The notes under the pieces: model-generated
What the model was told of the DNA's origin: nothing
Databases searched by the model: none
The model's input: only the letters and a program-made list of their open reading frames with translations
Program-made: the position numbers and the translations under genes
Shown: positions 52,990 through 63,037 of the stretch, piece by piece
How the letters are laid out: every line of letters starts with the position of its first letter
How positions within the stretch are numbered: position 1 is the stretch's first letter
Origin: Syntrophothermus lipocalidus DSM 12680
GTDB lineage: Bacteria > Bacillota > Syntrophomonadia > Syntrophomonadales > Syntrophothermaceae
Direction of reading: 5' to 3'
NCBI RefSeq assembly: GCF_000092405.1
Contig: NC_014220.1
Span: 558,001 to 622,000 of the forward strand
Length of the DNA: 64,000 nucleotides

Positions 52990-54936
52990 ATGAAACGAAC
53001 ACTTGAGACACCTGAAGGAACCGCAGAAAGAACTGGGATTATTTCAAAAACCCAGGGACGTACCGAGGCTTCAGAGCGTGATCTTGGAGGCAGAATGCGC
53101 AAAGAAAAAGCACGGGCTCGCGCGATAGCCAAGCGACAGGCGACTGCCGAGAGAATTGCTGCTGCCTCCGAGCAGCTTTTAGCTGGGATTGAGGAAATTG
53201 CAGCTTCTTCGAGTCAGTTCGCCCGGCAGATGGAGGTGTTGGCGAAAAGCACAGTCGAGTTGGCTGAAACTGCAGAATCTGCTCAAAACACTACCGTTCG
53301 CCAGAGCAATGCTTGTGACGAGATTATGAACACCTCGTCAGAGCTGCGTGGTTTCGTTGACGAGGCGGTTACGTCTATGCAACAGTCAATAATTGCCCTT
53401 GATGCAACGCTTACCGACCTTGCTGAAGCGGCTCAAATGAGCGCGAGGCTGGGTGAGCGAGTGGGTGAGTTGGAACAGAATTCCTCGGAAATAGGGGAAA
53501 TTGTGCAAACAGTGGTGATGATTGCCGACCAGACAAACCTTTTAGCCTTAAACGCTGCCATAGAGGCTGCGCGGGCAGGCGAACACGGACTTGGCTTTGC
53601 GGTTGTGGCAGATGAGGTGCGTAACTTGGCGGAAGTTTCGGACAGTGCTGCTCGTGAAATCACGACGGTAGTCCAAGAATTTCAGAAGGAAGTCAGCGAC
53701 GTTGTCGGAATTATCAGGAATATGGTACAGCAGTTTCAAAGCATACACGATCGAACAGGAAGGAATAATCAAAACTTTGCTCGGGTCGCTGAATTGTTCG
53801 AGTTATACGCTAAGATAATGGGCGATGCACTTCAGGTGATAGAGGGCTTGAAGGCCAGAGCCGACGAATTATCCAGCAATTGCAGCACAGTAGCAGTGTC
53901 ATGCGAGCAGATCAAAGTAGGCTGCCAGGAGTCGGCAACGGCGATAAAAGAACAGAGCAAGGCGATGGCGGAAATCAGTAACGGGACGCAGGCTTTGGCT
54001 GAAATGATGGAGGAATTAAAGAGCACCATTGATCTAGACAAACTGGCTGAAGAAGTAGCAGCGACGGCGGAGCAGTTGTCGGCTAGTATCGAGGAAGTCG
54101 GGGGGACGGCGGATGAGATCGCGGGAGCTTTGACCGAAATATCCGGCGCCATTGACAGCGCTTCGAGTCGAATACAAGCTTCTGTCCGGCTCACACAAGC
54201 TAATCAAGAAGGGGTTAAGAACATGAGGTCTTACATAGAGCAGTCCAGCCAAGTCCTGGAGGAACTAGAAGAGCTTTTTAAGGCAACGCGAAAGGACGCG
54301 CGACAAGGAGTATGGGGGGACTTACGAGCATGTATAGAACGTTACCCCGAAATCGCAAAATCGATCGCGGCTCTAAGCGAGCGGATTAGACTAATTGGCA
54401 AGACTGTTAATTCAATCGAGAATGTCTCTATTCAGACAAACATGCTTGCTGTTAACGGCTTCATCGAGGCGGCAACGGCTGCGGAGCACGGGCGTGGCTT
54501 TTCAGTGGTGGCTGGCGATATTCGTAGCTTGGCAAGTGAGACTGCAGACAATGCCGAGAGAATTAAAGACTTGGTAGAAGGGCTCGAAAACCAAATAAAT
54601 AAGATTAGGGACGAGTTGATGCAATCGGAGGAAATTGCGCGTAAAGCGGATAAGGCTATAATGGCGGCTGGCAAGAGAAACGATGTTGTCGAGCAATCGC
54701 TTGCTCTAATCAATTCACATCGCCCTAAGGTAAAAGCAGCTACAGAAGATATGAGCGCGGCCATTGACGAGGCGACAGAGGGGATAGCCTTGCTGGCGAA
54801 GAAGATAGCTGATCAGGCCATTCAGATACAACAGGCTTCACGAACCGCGACAGAACAAAACCAGGCTATCAACCAGATTGCCGGTTCTGTTGAGGAAATT
54901 GCTTCTACGGCTGATGAAATGCAGAGCCTTCGGTGA
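52990..54936 (+). CDS. Soluble chemoreceptor-like protein with two signalling domains
   Basis: 648 residues, no membrane span, no HAMP and no ligand domain. Heptad-rich coiled coil throughout. The first MCP tip at about 175-215 is canonical ([34 protein letters not shown]). A second at about 472-512 is degenerate ([34 protein letters not shown]): the conserved Arg of EAAR is Thr. Each tip is flanked by methylation-helix-like sequence, so the chain folds as two antiparallel hairpins. No cheA or cheW is nearby. ATG 52990 follows TTAGGAGGG. Probably sigma-54 controlled. Confidence 0.88.
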   Translation: MKRTLETPEGTAERTGIISKTQGRTEASERDLGGRMRKEKARARAIAKRQATAERIAAASEQLLAGIEEIAASSSQFARQMEVLAKSTVELAETAESAQNTTVRQSNACDEIMNTSSELRGFVDEAVTSMQQSIIALDATLTDLAEAAQMSARLGERVGELEQNSSEIGEIVQTVVMIADQTNLLALNAAIEAARAGEHGLGFAVVADEVRNLAEVSDSAAREITTVVQEFQKEVSDVVGIIRNMVQQFQSIHDRTGRNNQNFARVAELFELYAKIMGDALQVIEGLKARADELSSNCSTVAVSCEQIKVGCQESATAIKEQSKAMAEISNGTQALAEMMEELKSTIDLDKLAEEVAATAEQLSASIEEVGGTADEIAGALTEISGAIDSASSRIQASVRLTQANQEGVKNMRSYIEQSSQVLEELEELFKATRKDARQGVWGDLRACIERYPEIAKSIAALSERIRLIGKTVNSIENVSIQTNMLAVNGFIEAATAAEHGRGFSVVAGDIRSLASETADNAERIKDLVEGLENQINKIRDELMQSEEIARKADKAIMAAGKRNDVVEQSLALINSHRPKVKAATEDMSAAIDEATEGIALLAKKIADQAIQIQQASRTATEQNQAINQIAGSVEEIASTADEMQSLR

Positions 54937-55084
54937 GAACAGAAGCGGGATTCGGAGTGCTCCGCTCAACAGTATGAACAAAGCATAATGGTCTACGCCT
55001 TAATGGAATTCTATCCATGTCTATAAACCGGTTATATTCCGGCAGTCACGCTAATACAATGTAGCAAAAAGAAGGGCGGGGGCT

Positions 55085-55774
55085 ATGGGCAAGAGATGGC
55101 GCTGGTTGTTGATTGGATTTATAAGTCTTGCAATAATCGGGGTCATTTACTGGTTGTATTTGGCTAAACAGGAAAGGGACATTGAGCCCCAGACGTTACT
55201 AGAGGAAACCCTACAAAATATGGCCGCGGCTAAAAGTTTTAGATACAAACTAGAATCCACCTTAACCATCGACGACCGAAGGGAGGTGGTAAGCCGGATA
55301 CAAGGGGAGAAAGATGACTCCGGAAGTACTCATATAAAGGGGGAGATGGTAAAGACACCAATCGACATTTATCACATCAAAGACACCACTTACAACTGGG
55401 ATAGTTCTAGTAAGAAATGGCTAGTCATTAAAGATGCAGAAGCCGATACCAGGGACGTTTTAATAGCAGAACTGGATCCACTGTCGAACCTCAATTTTAA
55501 GAGTATTTCTCAGGTGGAGAAGTTGGGCTTCGAGAAGGTTGGAGGTACCAGGTGCTTCATCATAAGCTGCAGGCCTAGCATCGAGAATGAGCTGATGGAA
55601 GTCGCATTGAAGGATTTCCGTTACAAACTCTGGGTAGACTACAGGCAAAAATATATCAGAAGAGCTACTTTAAGCGCGGTCAGCAAGAATAACCCCAACG
55701 CTCGTCTAACCATGAAAGTGGAGTTTTTTGATTTCAATCAAGATATACGAGTACAGAAGTCTGAATTGAATTGA
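55085..55774 (+). CDS. Membrane-anchored LolA-like protein, function unknown
   Basis: 229 residues. One N-terminal signal-anchor (RWRWLLIGFISLAIIGVIYW) without a lipobox cysteine, then an extracellular beta-rich part (ESTLTIDDRREVVSRIQGEK, FRYKLWVDYRQKYIRRATLS) that resembles the LolA/LppX lipoprotein-carrier fold. In Gram-positive anaerobes such proteins bind lipids or act in the wall; no partner is visible. ATG 55085 follows gaagggcggggg. Confidence 0.65.
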   Translation: MGKRWRWLLIGFISLAIIGVIYWLYLAKQERDIEPQTLLEETLQNMAAAKSFRYKLESTLTIDDRREVVSRIQGEKDDSGSTHIKGEMVKTPIDIYHIKDTTYNWDSSSKKWLVIKDAEADTRDVLIAELDPLSNLNFKSISQVEKLGFEKVGGTRCFIISCRPSIENELMEVALKDFRYKLWVDYRQKYIRRATLSAVSKNNPNARLTMKVEFFDFNQDIRVQKSELN

Positions 55775-55798
55775 GGCCAAACCGGCCTCAATTTTTTT
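55771..55798 (+). terminator. Terminator overlapping the LolA-like gene's stop
   Basis: TTGAGGCC (55771-55778) and GGCCTCAA (55784-55791) followed by T7. The stem includes the stop codon, and the T-run overlaps the hpt -35 box. Confidence 0.9.
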
Positions 55799-55826
55799 GA
55801 CACTTTCAAACAGGGGTTGATATAAT
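55797..55826 (+). promoter_or_regulatory. Sigma-A promoter of hpt-guaA
   Basis: Perfect TTGACA (55797-55802) and TATAAT (55821-55826), spacer 18 bp. No purine riboswitch is visible in the short leader. Confidence 0.88.
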
Positions 55827-55852
55827 CCAGGCAAAAGGAGTGGACTTGGCTT

Positions 55853-56401
55853 GTGGGTGCTTCCAAAGTCTTGCTGACCAAGAAGCAGATTCAATCGCGA
55901 GTAAGAGAACTCGGACAATCCATAACCTACGATTATGCTGGGCACGAACTGGTGGTTGTCGGTATCCTCACAGGTTCGTTTATTTTTTTGGCCGACCTGG
56001 TGAGAACTATTGATGTGCCTGTGGTCATCGATTTCATGAGTCTATCGAGTTACGGGGCCTTGACCGAGTCCTCAGGAGAAGTCCGGATATTGAAGGACCT
56101 GGAGATGCCGGTAGAGGGCAAGAACGTCTTGGTGGTGGAAGACATCGTGGATACGGGACTGACGCTCACATACGTGGTCGAAGTCCTTAAGAAAAGGCGC
56201 CCCCAGAGTCTTAAGGTGTGTGTTCTTTTGGACAAGCCTTCGCGCCGAAAAACCGCGTTTGTTCCGGATTACTGCGGTTTTGTTATTCCCGACGAATTTG
56301 TCGTGGGCTACGGGCTCGACTACGCAGGGAAGTACCGGAATTTACCGGATATCAGGATACTAGAGTTGAAGAAGGCCAAGGGCCAGGGAGGGGATGAGTG
56401 A
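55853..56401 (+). CDS. hpt: Hypoxanthine phosphoribosyltransferase
   Basis: 182 residues. PRPP-binding loop VLVVEDIVDTGLTLTYV, LTGSFIFLADLVR and the C-terminal FVVGYGLDYAGKYRNLPDI are typical of HPRT. Salvages hypoxanthine and guanine. GTG start with AAGGAG 13 bp upstream. guaA begins at the next base, so purine salvage and GMP synthesis are co-expressed. Confidence 0.95.
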   Translation: MGASKVLLTKKQIQSRVRELGQSITYDYAGHELVVVGILTGSFIFLADLVRTIDVPVVIDFMSLSSYGALTESSGEVRILKDLEMPVEGKNVLVVEDIVDTGLTLTYVVEVLKKRRPQSLKVCVLLDKPSRRKTAFVPDYCGFVIPDEFVVGYGLDYAGKYRNLPDIRILELKKAKGQGGDE

Positions 56402-57934
56402 GTGGAACGGGAAACAGTCTTGGTGCTTGACTTTGGTGGCCAGTACAATCAATTGATCGCGCGGAGGGTCAGGGATCTATCGGTATACAGCGAAATGATA
56501 CCTTATTATACCCCACTGGCCGAAATCAAGGTCAAAAACCCGCGAGGTATTATATTTTCAGGAGGTCCGGCCAGCGTACATGTTCCCGGTGCTCCGGTGT
56601 GCGACCCCGGGATTTATGAACTGGGAATTCCGATACTGGGCATCTGTTACGGCATGCAACTTATGGCGTCGCAACTGGGGGGGGAAGTGAGAGCGGCTGC
56701 GGTGAGGGAATACGGAAAGTCGTTCCTGGAGAAGTGCCGGGAAGACGCGCTTTTTTTTGGCCTGCCGACTCAAATGCAGGTATGGATGAGTCACGGGGAT
56801 TTGGTAGTCAATATCCCCGAGGGGTTTCAAGTTACTGCCCGCACCGGGGATTGCCCGGTGGCGGCGATGAGCGATCCTGAACGAAAACTTTATGGTGTTC
56901 AGTTTCATCCCGAGGTAAGGCATACTCCCCTGGGGGACGAGATACTGAAGAATTTTTTGTTTCGAATTTGCGGATGTAGCGGCAGTTGGAATTTGCAGGA
57001 TTTTGTTCAGGAGACGGTTGAGGAGGTAAAAAGGCGGGTAGGGCAGAAAAAGGTGCTGTGTGCTTTGAGCGGGGGTGTGGATTCCTCGGTAGCGGCGGCT
57101 CTGGTGGATCTCGCCGTGGGTAAAAACTTGACCTGTGTTTTCGTAGACCACGGGCTTTTGCGTAAAGGGGAGGCCGAACAGGTGGTTAGGACTTTCCGTG
57201 AGGAAAGAGGGATGAACCTCATATACGTGGATGCGGCCCAGCGGTTTTTGGACAAACTCCAAGGAGTAGCGGACCCCGAGCTCAAACGAAAGATCATCGG
57301 ACACGAGTTCATTCGGGTCTTTGAAGAAGAGGCGCGAAAGCTCGGCCAGATCGATTTCCTGGTACAGGGCACCCTGTACCCTGATGTTATCGAAAGCGGA
57401 ACTGCTACCGCTGCCACCATTAAGACCCACCACAACGTGGGGGGGCTGCCGGAAGATATGCAATTCGAATTGATTGAGCCTTTGCGGTTACTGTTCAAAG
57501 ACGAGGTTCGTCGTATAGGCGAACAATTGGGGCTCCCGCCTGAGATAGTTTGGAGACAGCCTTTCCCAGGTCCAGGCCTGGCGGTGAGGGTGCTGGAAGA
57601 GGTAACTCCCGAGAAAGTCGCGATTCTCAGGGAAGCAGACGCCATCGTCACTGAGGAGATAAGAAAAGCCGGGCTGGATCGGGAACTATGGCAGTATTTT
57701 GCGGTTTTGCCCCCCGTGCGCAGCGTAGGAGTAATGGGAGACGAAAGGACCTACGCTTATCCTATCGTGGTCCGGGCGGTGGTGAGCGAAGATGCCATGA
57801 CCGCGGACTGGGCTCGCCTTCCCTATGAGGTTCTGGACGTAATAGCCCGCCGCATAGTGAACGAGGTCAAACACGTCAACCGCGTAGTATATGATATTAC
57901 CTCTAAGCCCCCCGGCACTATAGAGTGGGAATAA
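56402..57934 (+). CDS. guaA: GMP synthase (glutamine-hydrolysing)
   Basis: 510 residues. Glutaminase domain with GGPASVH, the nucleophile in GICYGMQL and the His-Glu of FHPEV; ATP-pyrophosphatase loop [14 protein letters not shown]-terminal dimerisation domain ending [13 protein letters not shown]. Converts XMP to GMP. GTG start, directly after hpt. Confidence 0.97.
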   Translation: MERETVLVLDFGGQYNQLIARRVRDLSVYSEMIPYYTPLAEIKVKNPRGIIFSGGPASVHVPGAPVCDPGIYELGIPILGICYGMQLMASQLGGEVRAAAVREYGKSFLEKCREDALFFGLPTQMQVWMSHGDLVVNIPEGFQVTARTGDCPVAAMSDPERKLYGVQFHPEVRHTPLGDEILKNFLFRICGCSGSWNLQDFVQETVEEVKRRVGQKKVLCALSGGVDSSVAAALVDLAVGKNLTCVFVDHGLLRKGEAEQVVRTFREERGMNLIYVDAAQRFLDKLQGVADPELKRKIIGHEFIRVFEEEARKLGQIDFLVQGTLYPDVIESGTATAATIKTHHNVGGLPEDMQFELIEPLRLLFKDEVRRIGEQLGLPPEIVWRQPFPGPGLAVRVLEEVTPEKVAILREADAIVTEEIRKAGLDRELWQYFAVLPPVRSVGVMGDERTYAYPIVVRAVVSEDAMTADWARLPYEVLDVIARRIVNEVKHVNRVVYDITSKPPGTIEWE

Positions 57935-57997
57935 GCTCGGCCTAAGTATGATTTCTGGCTCTTGCGCAGAATTTCTTATAATCAATGTAAATCTGCG

Positions 57998-60103
57998 TTA
58001 ATCAGCGTCAAATAACGCTACTGCCGACGGCGTTACTGGTAGGCACGCTTCGACCAGCTGCCGGTGCCTCCTGGCTGCCCGGGGGTCGGCGATTATTACC
58101 ATCCCGGTATCAGATTCGGTCCGGATAAGCCGGCCGATGCCCTGTTTCATTGCCAGGGAAGCCTGGGGGACGAACACCTCTTGCCACCAGCGGTGACGGG
58201 CAAAGTAGCACTCGGCCTGGACATCAGGATCATCGGGGACAGGAAAGGGTATGCGGGCTATGATCAGGGTTCTTAATGCATCTCCGGGCACATCCACCCC
58301 TTGCCAGAAACTGGCTACTCCTACCAGCACAGCCTGGCCGTGGTCACGAAACTGCTGCAGCAGTTCTGACTTCCCCGCTTCTCCCTGCACGAAGAGGCAC
58401 CTCGTCTTGGGCAGGTGCTGAGCCAGGTGCGCGGCCACTGCTCTGAGCTCGGTATACGAGGTGCACAGGACGAGAACCCCGCCTTCGGTAGCTTCAACCG
58501 CTTTAAGAACTGCCTGCCCCAGGGCTTCGAGACGGCGGGGATTTGTTGGGTCTGGCATTAGAGCACCGTCGGTCAGGATAAAGGCCTTCATCTGCCTTTC
58601 GTAGTCGAAAGGACTCGAGACGCGGGCAATCTTTGCCTTCAAGCCGGGGATGCCGCTTCTTTTCAAAAACCATTCGACACCAGCGGGAGATGCAGAAGGA
58701 AACAAGGTGGCGCTGGTAAAAACAACCTTGTCGTAAAGCTCGTACAGAGCCTGTAAAGCGGGTACGGGGTCAAAAGGCCAGGACACAAACCGGATACCCT
58801 GGCTTCTTTCCACGCAGCAGACATCACCTGAGCTCCCGGAGACCAGGTAGTGGTTCGAGGTCCTGACCCCGCGTTCGAAAGCACTGGCTATGTTTTCGAT
58901 TTTTTCCGCGAGGCGATCAAGCCGGTTGAGGATCTTTAGCTTTTCTTCGTTTATACCGCTTTCCTCGAAGTCCACTTGACCGGAGTCTAGAGAGTCCAGC
59001 TCCTGGCGGAAGCCCTCCACTCTCTCTTGTACCATCTGCAGGAAGGTTTGCAGCCGGGCTTGGAGTTTATTCATAATATTTGAAGGAACAAGCCCCGGTT
59101 TCAACGGTTTTATCGCATTGGAACCCAGGAAGGTTCCAGCCCAATCCTCGAGCTCGTAGACTGCCTGGGAAGCTAAATCCCAGGCTTGGCGCGTTTCGCC
59201 CGTGATATGTTTTGTTGGAACAGGCATTCGCTTTTCAACCTGCTCCAAGCCTTGGAGGATAAGCCCGAGATAGCTTTGCGAAAACACCATTTGTCCCGTC
59301 ATCTTTACGACTTCCCTGAAATGGTGGGCTTCATCGACGACCAGAACCGCAGGCTTAACTTCACCGAACAGGCGGAGGTCGGCTTCGGAGAAAAGCGCGA
59401 GATCAGCGGCCGCCAGCCAGTGATTGACCACCACTATCTGGGCCGAAGCAGCCCGCCTTCGGGCTTTCAACCACGGGCACTCTGGTTCTTCGCAGCCTGC
59501 GCAGAGGGCATCCTCCGAGTCAGCGCATATCTTTAACCAGTACCTCCTCTTTTTATCAGAGATACTCGGCAGGTCTTCCCAGACTCCGCTTCCCCCTTCA
59601 CCCAACCACTCTGCCAGATCCAAGTAGAACTCGGTTTCGTGGTCTTTCACCAACTGTAAGGTTGCTTCTTGCTTGTCGAGTTCTTCGTTGAGCAGCCTGG
59701 GACAGAGGTAGTTGGCCCTCCCATAGAGCAGAGCAAAACGCAAGCATTGGCCGGTCACGGCAGCAAAAAGCCTGGTGACGAAAGGCAGGTCTTTATCGAT
59801 AAGCTGCTGCTGCAGGGCCTTGGTTCCGGTCGATACTACCGCTCTTTTACCCTCGGTCAGGCAGTGGTGGCAGACGGGGATGAGGTAGGCGTATGTTTTG
59901 CCAGTTCCGGTGCCCGCTTCTATGATTCCGAACTTTTCTTCGCCTTCTATGACCGCGGATACGGTCTTTATCATCTCGCGCTGTCCTGGCCGCCGGCGCA
60001 GGCCAAGTTCTTTTTCGGCGTATTCGAGGACGTATTCTGATTTCAGTGTCAGGTCTGCTTGGTATGCGGAACTAGCGGCCCGAGGGTTAACTTCTTTTGG
60101 CAT
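57998..60103 (-). CDS. DinG/XPD-type ATP-dependent DNA helicase
   Basis: 701 residues, superfamily 2. Walker A GIIEAGTGTGKTYAYLIP, DEAH box VVDEAHHFREV, and motif VI GIGRLIRTESDTGMVIIADP. Four cysteines between motifs I and II (YLCPRLLN, then CADSEDALCAGCEEPECPW) probably bind the [4Fe-4S] cluster of DinG helicases. There is no exonuclease domain as in the B. subtilis protein. ATG 60103. Unwinds DNA during repair or of R-loops, by family knowledge. Confidence 0.92.
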   Translation of the reverse strand: MPKEVNPRAASSAYQADLTLKSEYVLEYAEKELGLRRRPGQREMIKTVSAVIEGEEKFGIIEAGTGTGKTYAYLIPVCHHCLTEGKRAVVSTGTKALQQQLIDKDLPFVTRLFAAVTGQCLRFALLYGRANYLCPRLLNEELDKQEATLQLVKDHETEFYLDLAEWLGEGGSGVWEDLPSISDKKRRYWLKICADSEDALCAGCEEPECPWLKARRRAASAQIVVVNHWLAAADLALFSEADLRLFGEVKPAVLVVDEAHHFREVVKMTGQMVFSQSYLGLILQGLEQVEKRMPVPTKHITGETRQAWDLASQAVYELEDWAGTFLGSNAIKPLKPGLVPSNIMNKLQARLQTFLQMVQERVEGFRQELDSLDSGQVDFEESGINEEKLKILNRLDRLAEKIENIASAFERGVRTSNHYLVSGSSGDVCCVERSQGIRFVSWPFDPVPALQALYELYDKVVFTSATLFPSASPAGVEWFLKRSGIPGLKAKIARVSSPFDYERQMKAFILTDGALMPDPTNPRRLEALGQAVLKAVEATEGGVLVLCTSYTELRAVAAHLAQHLPKTRCLFVQGEAGKSELLQQFRDHGQAVLVGVASFWQGVDVPGDALRTLIIARIPFPVPDDPDVQAECYFARHRWWQEVFVPQASLAMKQGIGRLIRTESDTGMVIIADPRAARRHRQLVEACLPVTPSAVALFDAD

Positions 60104-60284
60104 AGAAAATGACTCCTCATTTGACTTCGTCAGTGCCAGTATCTTCGTGTTACCTGGTTGAAGGTAATAGCGGTTTCAAATTCGAAAATTCAAAACGGCT
60201 CGAGTTAAGAAGGATTGGGTTTTCATACTGATATTATACCTGAAGAAAGGCCACAATGAATCGATGCTGTAAGTCCCGAACAGT
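60104..60284. other. Gap with no recognised feature
   Basis: 180 bp between the helicase start and the terminator at 60285. No promoter with a good -35 and -10 was found on the minus strand. Confidence 0.4.
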
Positions 60285-60318
60285 AAAAAAAGACCCTTGA
60301 ATCGAACACCAAGGGTCT
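60285..60318 (-). terminator. Terminator of the stalk-domain gene
   Basis: AGACCCTTG (60291-60299) and CAAGGGTCT (60310-60318) form a 9-bp stem; on the minus strand it is followed by a run of seven T. Confidence 0.9.
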
Positions 60319-60386
60319 TCTTTGTTTTCGCGTATACTCGCAAAAGCTTCTTATACTGATGGGGTATCCTTTAACAAGCAGGAGAC

Positions 60387-61235
60387 CTAAGGATTGATAG
60401 CGACTATCTGCCCTTCGGGGTAGTAGTTCACCTGAGCTTTCAAGGTTTCGGCAACGAAACGTAAAGGAACTATAACTCGGGAAGCGCTGATCTCGGGTGG
60501 CTGATCGAGTTTATACTCTTTTCCGTCAACGATGGCCACGCGCTTACCTAATTGCAGGTTGATTACGATATCGCCTTTGGTAATGACTATTATCTGCTGG
60601 TCTGCTTTCCACTCAACATTTGCTCCTAGAGACTGGGTTACAGCCCGAATAGGGACAAGAATTCGTCCGGTTTTGATCACCGGGGGCACTTCGGTATAAA
60701 CCTGTTTGCCCACACACCAGAGTTTAGGTTGGGTGTCACCGCAACTGCGGAAGAGTTGCCCCAGTTCCTGGTAAACCGAGGCATCGATTGGATCCATTTC
60801 GGCCAGCTCTCTCAGCCACTGCTCGGCTTCTTGGATCCTATTCTGTTCCCGGGCTAAGCGAATGGCGGCCTTAAACATGTTTTTGATCTCTTGCCGAGAC
60901 TCTTGCTGGATCGTATACTGGTGCCTCAAGCTTTGTAACTCCTGTTTGAGGACTTTCCAGCTTTCCTGAGTCCGGTCACGATTCATTTGCATTGATTGAA
61001 TTCTCTCGCGGAGAGTAGCTCTCAAACGTTCTGTTGCCTCTTGGTCCGGGTTTGATAGGTCTTGGTCACTAGCTGTCGAATCTTGCGGGGCCAAGGCTTC
61101 GGTTTCGGTCTCGGAACTTACGGCAACAGTTCCCGCAACCTTATCCGGACCGTTGTGCCCTGCCGGCCTAGCCCATGCCGCTCCGTTTCCGACCAGCAGC
61201 AAGACCAACGCGACGATAAACACACGCTTCAACAT
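60387..61235 (-). CDS. Secreted protein with copper-amine-oxidase-N (stalk) domain
   Basis: 282 residues. Signal peptide RVFIVALVLLLVGNGAAWAR, then a 90-residue coiled stretch rich in Arg/Glu/Gln (ATERLRATLRERIQSMQMNR), a short helical region and a C-terminal stalk domain: GRILVPIRAVTQSLGANVEW and SRVIVPLRFVAETLKAQVNY are the paired motifs. Such domains occur in many surface proteins of Firmicutes; the role is probably structural. It follows the rsgI gene and may share its regulation. Confidence 0.82.
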   Translation of the reverse strand: MLKRVFIVALVLLLVGNGAAWARPAGHNGPDKVAGTVAVSSETETEALAPQDSTASDQDLSNPDQEATERLRATLRERIQSMQMNRDRTQESWKVLKQELQSLRHQYTIQQESRQEIKNMFKAAIRLAREQNRIQEAEQWLRELAEMDPIDASVYQELGQLFRSCGDTQPKLWCVGKQVYTEVPPVIKTGRILVPIRAVTQSLGANVEWKADQQIIVITKGDIVINLQLGKRVAIVDGKEYKLDQPPEISASRVIVPLRFVAETLKAQVNYYPEGQIVAINP

Positions 61236-61353
61236 ACCGATTTGTCATCTCCTTTTCCTAGAATTACCACACCTCTGTTGGGTGGTTCTATTAATTACTT
61301 CGTAGACGACAGCTAATTTTGGGGCCCCGGCCAATACAGAATGTTCCCAAGAC

Positions 61354-62325
61354 TCAGTCTTGAGCATTCTTCTTGATTAACCGGGGACGGCCTGGCTCCA
61401 TGTTTTGCGAAGCCCGTTTCGTGAAATTTTCTATGGCATTGCGCCTCAAGCCTTTACTCTTTTCGAGCGACTCCTTTTTCAGGATCAACGGCTGTTCGCC
61501 ACGGGTTAGGGGCTTTTTCTGCGTGGTATGGTTCTGTTTGCCTTTCTTGACCCTTACAGACGAGTCTTGTTCCTGGACGCGTATCTTAGTTGCTGTTTTG
61601 CGGGCAATTCTTTCAACCGACGGGTTGTGCAAGCTCACGTCCTTTTGCTGCAGGGACAGACCTTGCTCTCGAGCCTTCTGCCGAAGAAGATAGCGAACCG
61701 GGGACACCTTCTCTTTAATCGCTTGTTCCCTGGTTTTTTTATCGATGGTGAAGTAGTAGATTTTAGCTTGACTGCGGTTTGCGGCTAACTCCTGCTCTAG
61801 ATCCCGGTCAATTCTAGCCAAAAGTTCCGCGCTTTTTTCAGGCTCGGAGTACATGCTGAGGCCGATCCCGATAACGTTACCGCTTTGCCGGAGGTAGCCG
61901 GCGGTCTTAGACTGGCGGACAACAGCGGCCAAGACAGTTCCCAGTTCCTGGCCTTTGGGCTTGACCGCAGCTATGATCCTGTCTCCGTCCTGGTTGAAGG
62001 ACCTGGCTTCGACTACTTGCAAACCGCGGTCTACGCTCAGCTCGAGGCTGGGGTTTATATCAAGTCCTATACAGGCATAAAGCCTTCCCGTCATCAAGCG
62101 TCCGGTTACCGAGTAGATCAAAAGGAAGAATAGGATAAAAGAGGCCGCCCAAGCCAAGGCTATAGTCGCTCGCCGGTTGACGAAGATGTCGGACCTGTTG
62201 TATTCGATTTCTTCTCCTACTTGAAGAGGCCGGGTGGTCTTGATTTCTTTGAACTCGCATTCTTCTGTCATGATAACTGCCCGGCCTGGATAAGTTTCAA
62301 CCACCATAGCTTTAGGCATGAGCAT
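61354..62325 (-). CDS. rsgI: Anti-sigma-I factor RsgI
   Basis: About 323 residues. Cytoplasmic RsgI N-terminal domain (AMVVETYPGRAVIMTEECEF, PLQVGEEIEYN), one membrane span (IALAWAASFILFFLLIYSVT), then an external RsgI middle part (YACIGLDINPSLELSVDRGL). The C-terminal 110 residues are basic and Lys/Arg/Gln-rich with no carbohydrate-binding or hydrolase domain as in clostridial cellulosome RsgIs. ATG 62325 follows GGGGAAAGG and lies inside the sigI end. Confidence 0.85.
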   Translation of the reverse strand: MLMPKAMVVETYPGRAVIMTEECEFKEIKTTRPLQVGEEIEYNRSDIFVNRRATIALAWAASFILFFLLIYSVTGRLMTGRLYACIGLDINPSLELSVDRGLQVVEARSFNQDGDRIIAAVKPKGQELGTVLAAVVRQSKTAGYLRQSGNVIGIGLSMYSEPEKSAELLARIDRDLEQELAANRSQAKIYYFTIDKKTREQAIKEKVSPVRYLLRQKAREQGLSLQQKDVSLHNPSVERIARKTATKIRVQEQDSSVRVKKGKQNHTTQKKPLTRGEQPLILKKESLEKSKGLRRNAIENFTKRASQNMEPGRPRLIKKNAQD

Positions 62326-63037
62326 CACTGCCTTTCCCCAGGCCCTTTACATACCGCTTCATCGTTTCCAGATCACTCAGCAGTACCAGGCAAAGGGCGA
62401 TTATGTACTTGCGATGGCGCTTCACCGTTTTGGGGCTGATACCGCTCGCTTCAGACAGCCGTTGTACCGGGATGGTACCATATTTGGTGAAGTAGTCGCG
62501 CATATCAGGTCTGTCGGTTATGGTTTGGGCTAGTTGCGCACACAAACGGCGCGAATCAAGGTGTTTAGGAGTCACTTGCACCAGGTCCCGTAGGCTTACA
62601 CCATACTGAGCAAGCTTTTGCACAAAGTCTTTCATTTCCATGCGGATTTCGAGTTCTTCCCCGTTTACCAGAGCATCTTGGTCGGGCAGAGGGTTGCTTA
62701 TATCGTCTACGTATATGATGCGCTTTCGATGCTTTTCCGTTGAACGCCGGTAATCGATGAGCCTTCTTTTTATCACGTCTGCTGCAAAGGACTGGAACGA
62801 CCGTAGGCCTGGTTTGTAGGAACTGATGGCTTCGTTAAAGGCAATGAGAGCTACACTGTACTCATCCCGGTTTATTATATCTTCGTTAGAAGCCACGTTT
62901 TTCAGTACCAGCGCTTTTATGAACCCCAAGTGCTGGGAAATGAGAAGCTCCCGGGCTTGGGTGTTCCCGTCCTGTGCCTCTCGTATTTGTTTTAATGTCT
63001 TTTCCTGTTCCGAGCGTGATCTCGCCGCTGTCACCAC
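62312..63037 (-). CDS. sigI: RNA polymerase sigma factor SigI
   Basis: 241 residues. Region 2 (NRDEYSVALIAFNEAISSYK, SFQSFAADVIKRRLIDYRRS) and the SigI-specific C-terminal helix-turn-helix (RLSEASGISPKTVKRHRKYI) are present. In Bacillus it responds to heat and wall stress and is held by RsgI. GTG start after agaggggg. Overlaps rsgI by 14 bp. Confidence 0.9.
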   Translation of the reverse strand: MVTAARSRSEQEKTLKQIREAQDGNTQARELLISQHLGFIKALVLKNVASNEDIINRDEYSVALIAFNEAISSYKPGLRSFQSFAADVIKRRLIDYRRSTEKHRKRIIYVDDISNPLPDQDALVNGEELEIRMEMKDFVQKLAQYGVSLRDLVQVTPKHLDSRRLCAQLAQTITDRPDMRDYFTKYGTIPVQRLSEASGISPKTVKRHRKYIIALCLVLLSDLETMKRYVKGLGKGSDAHA

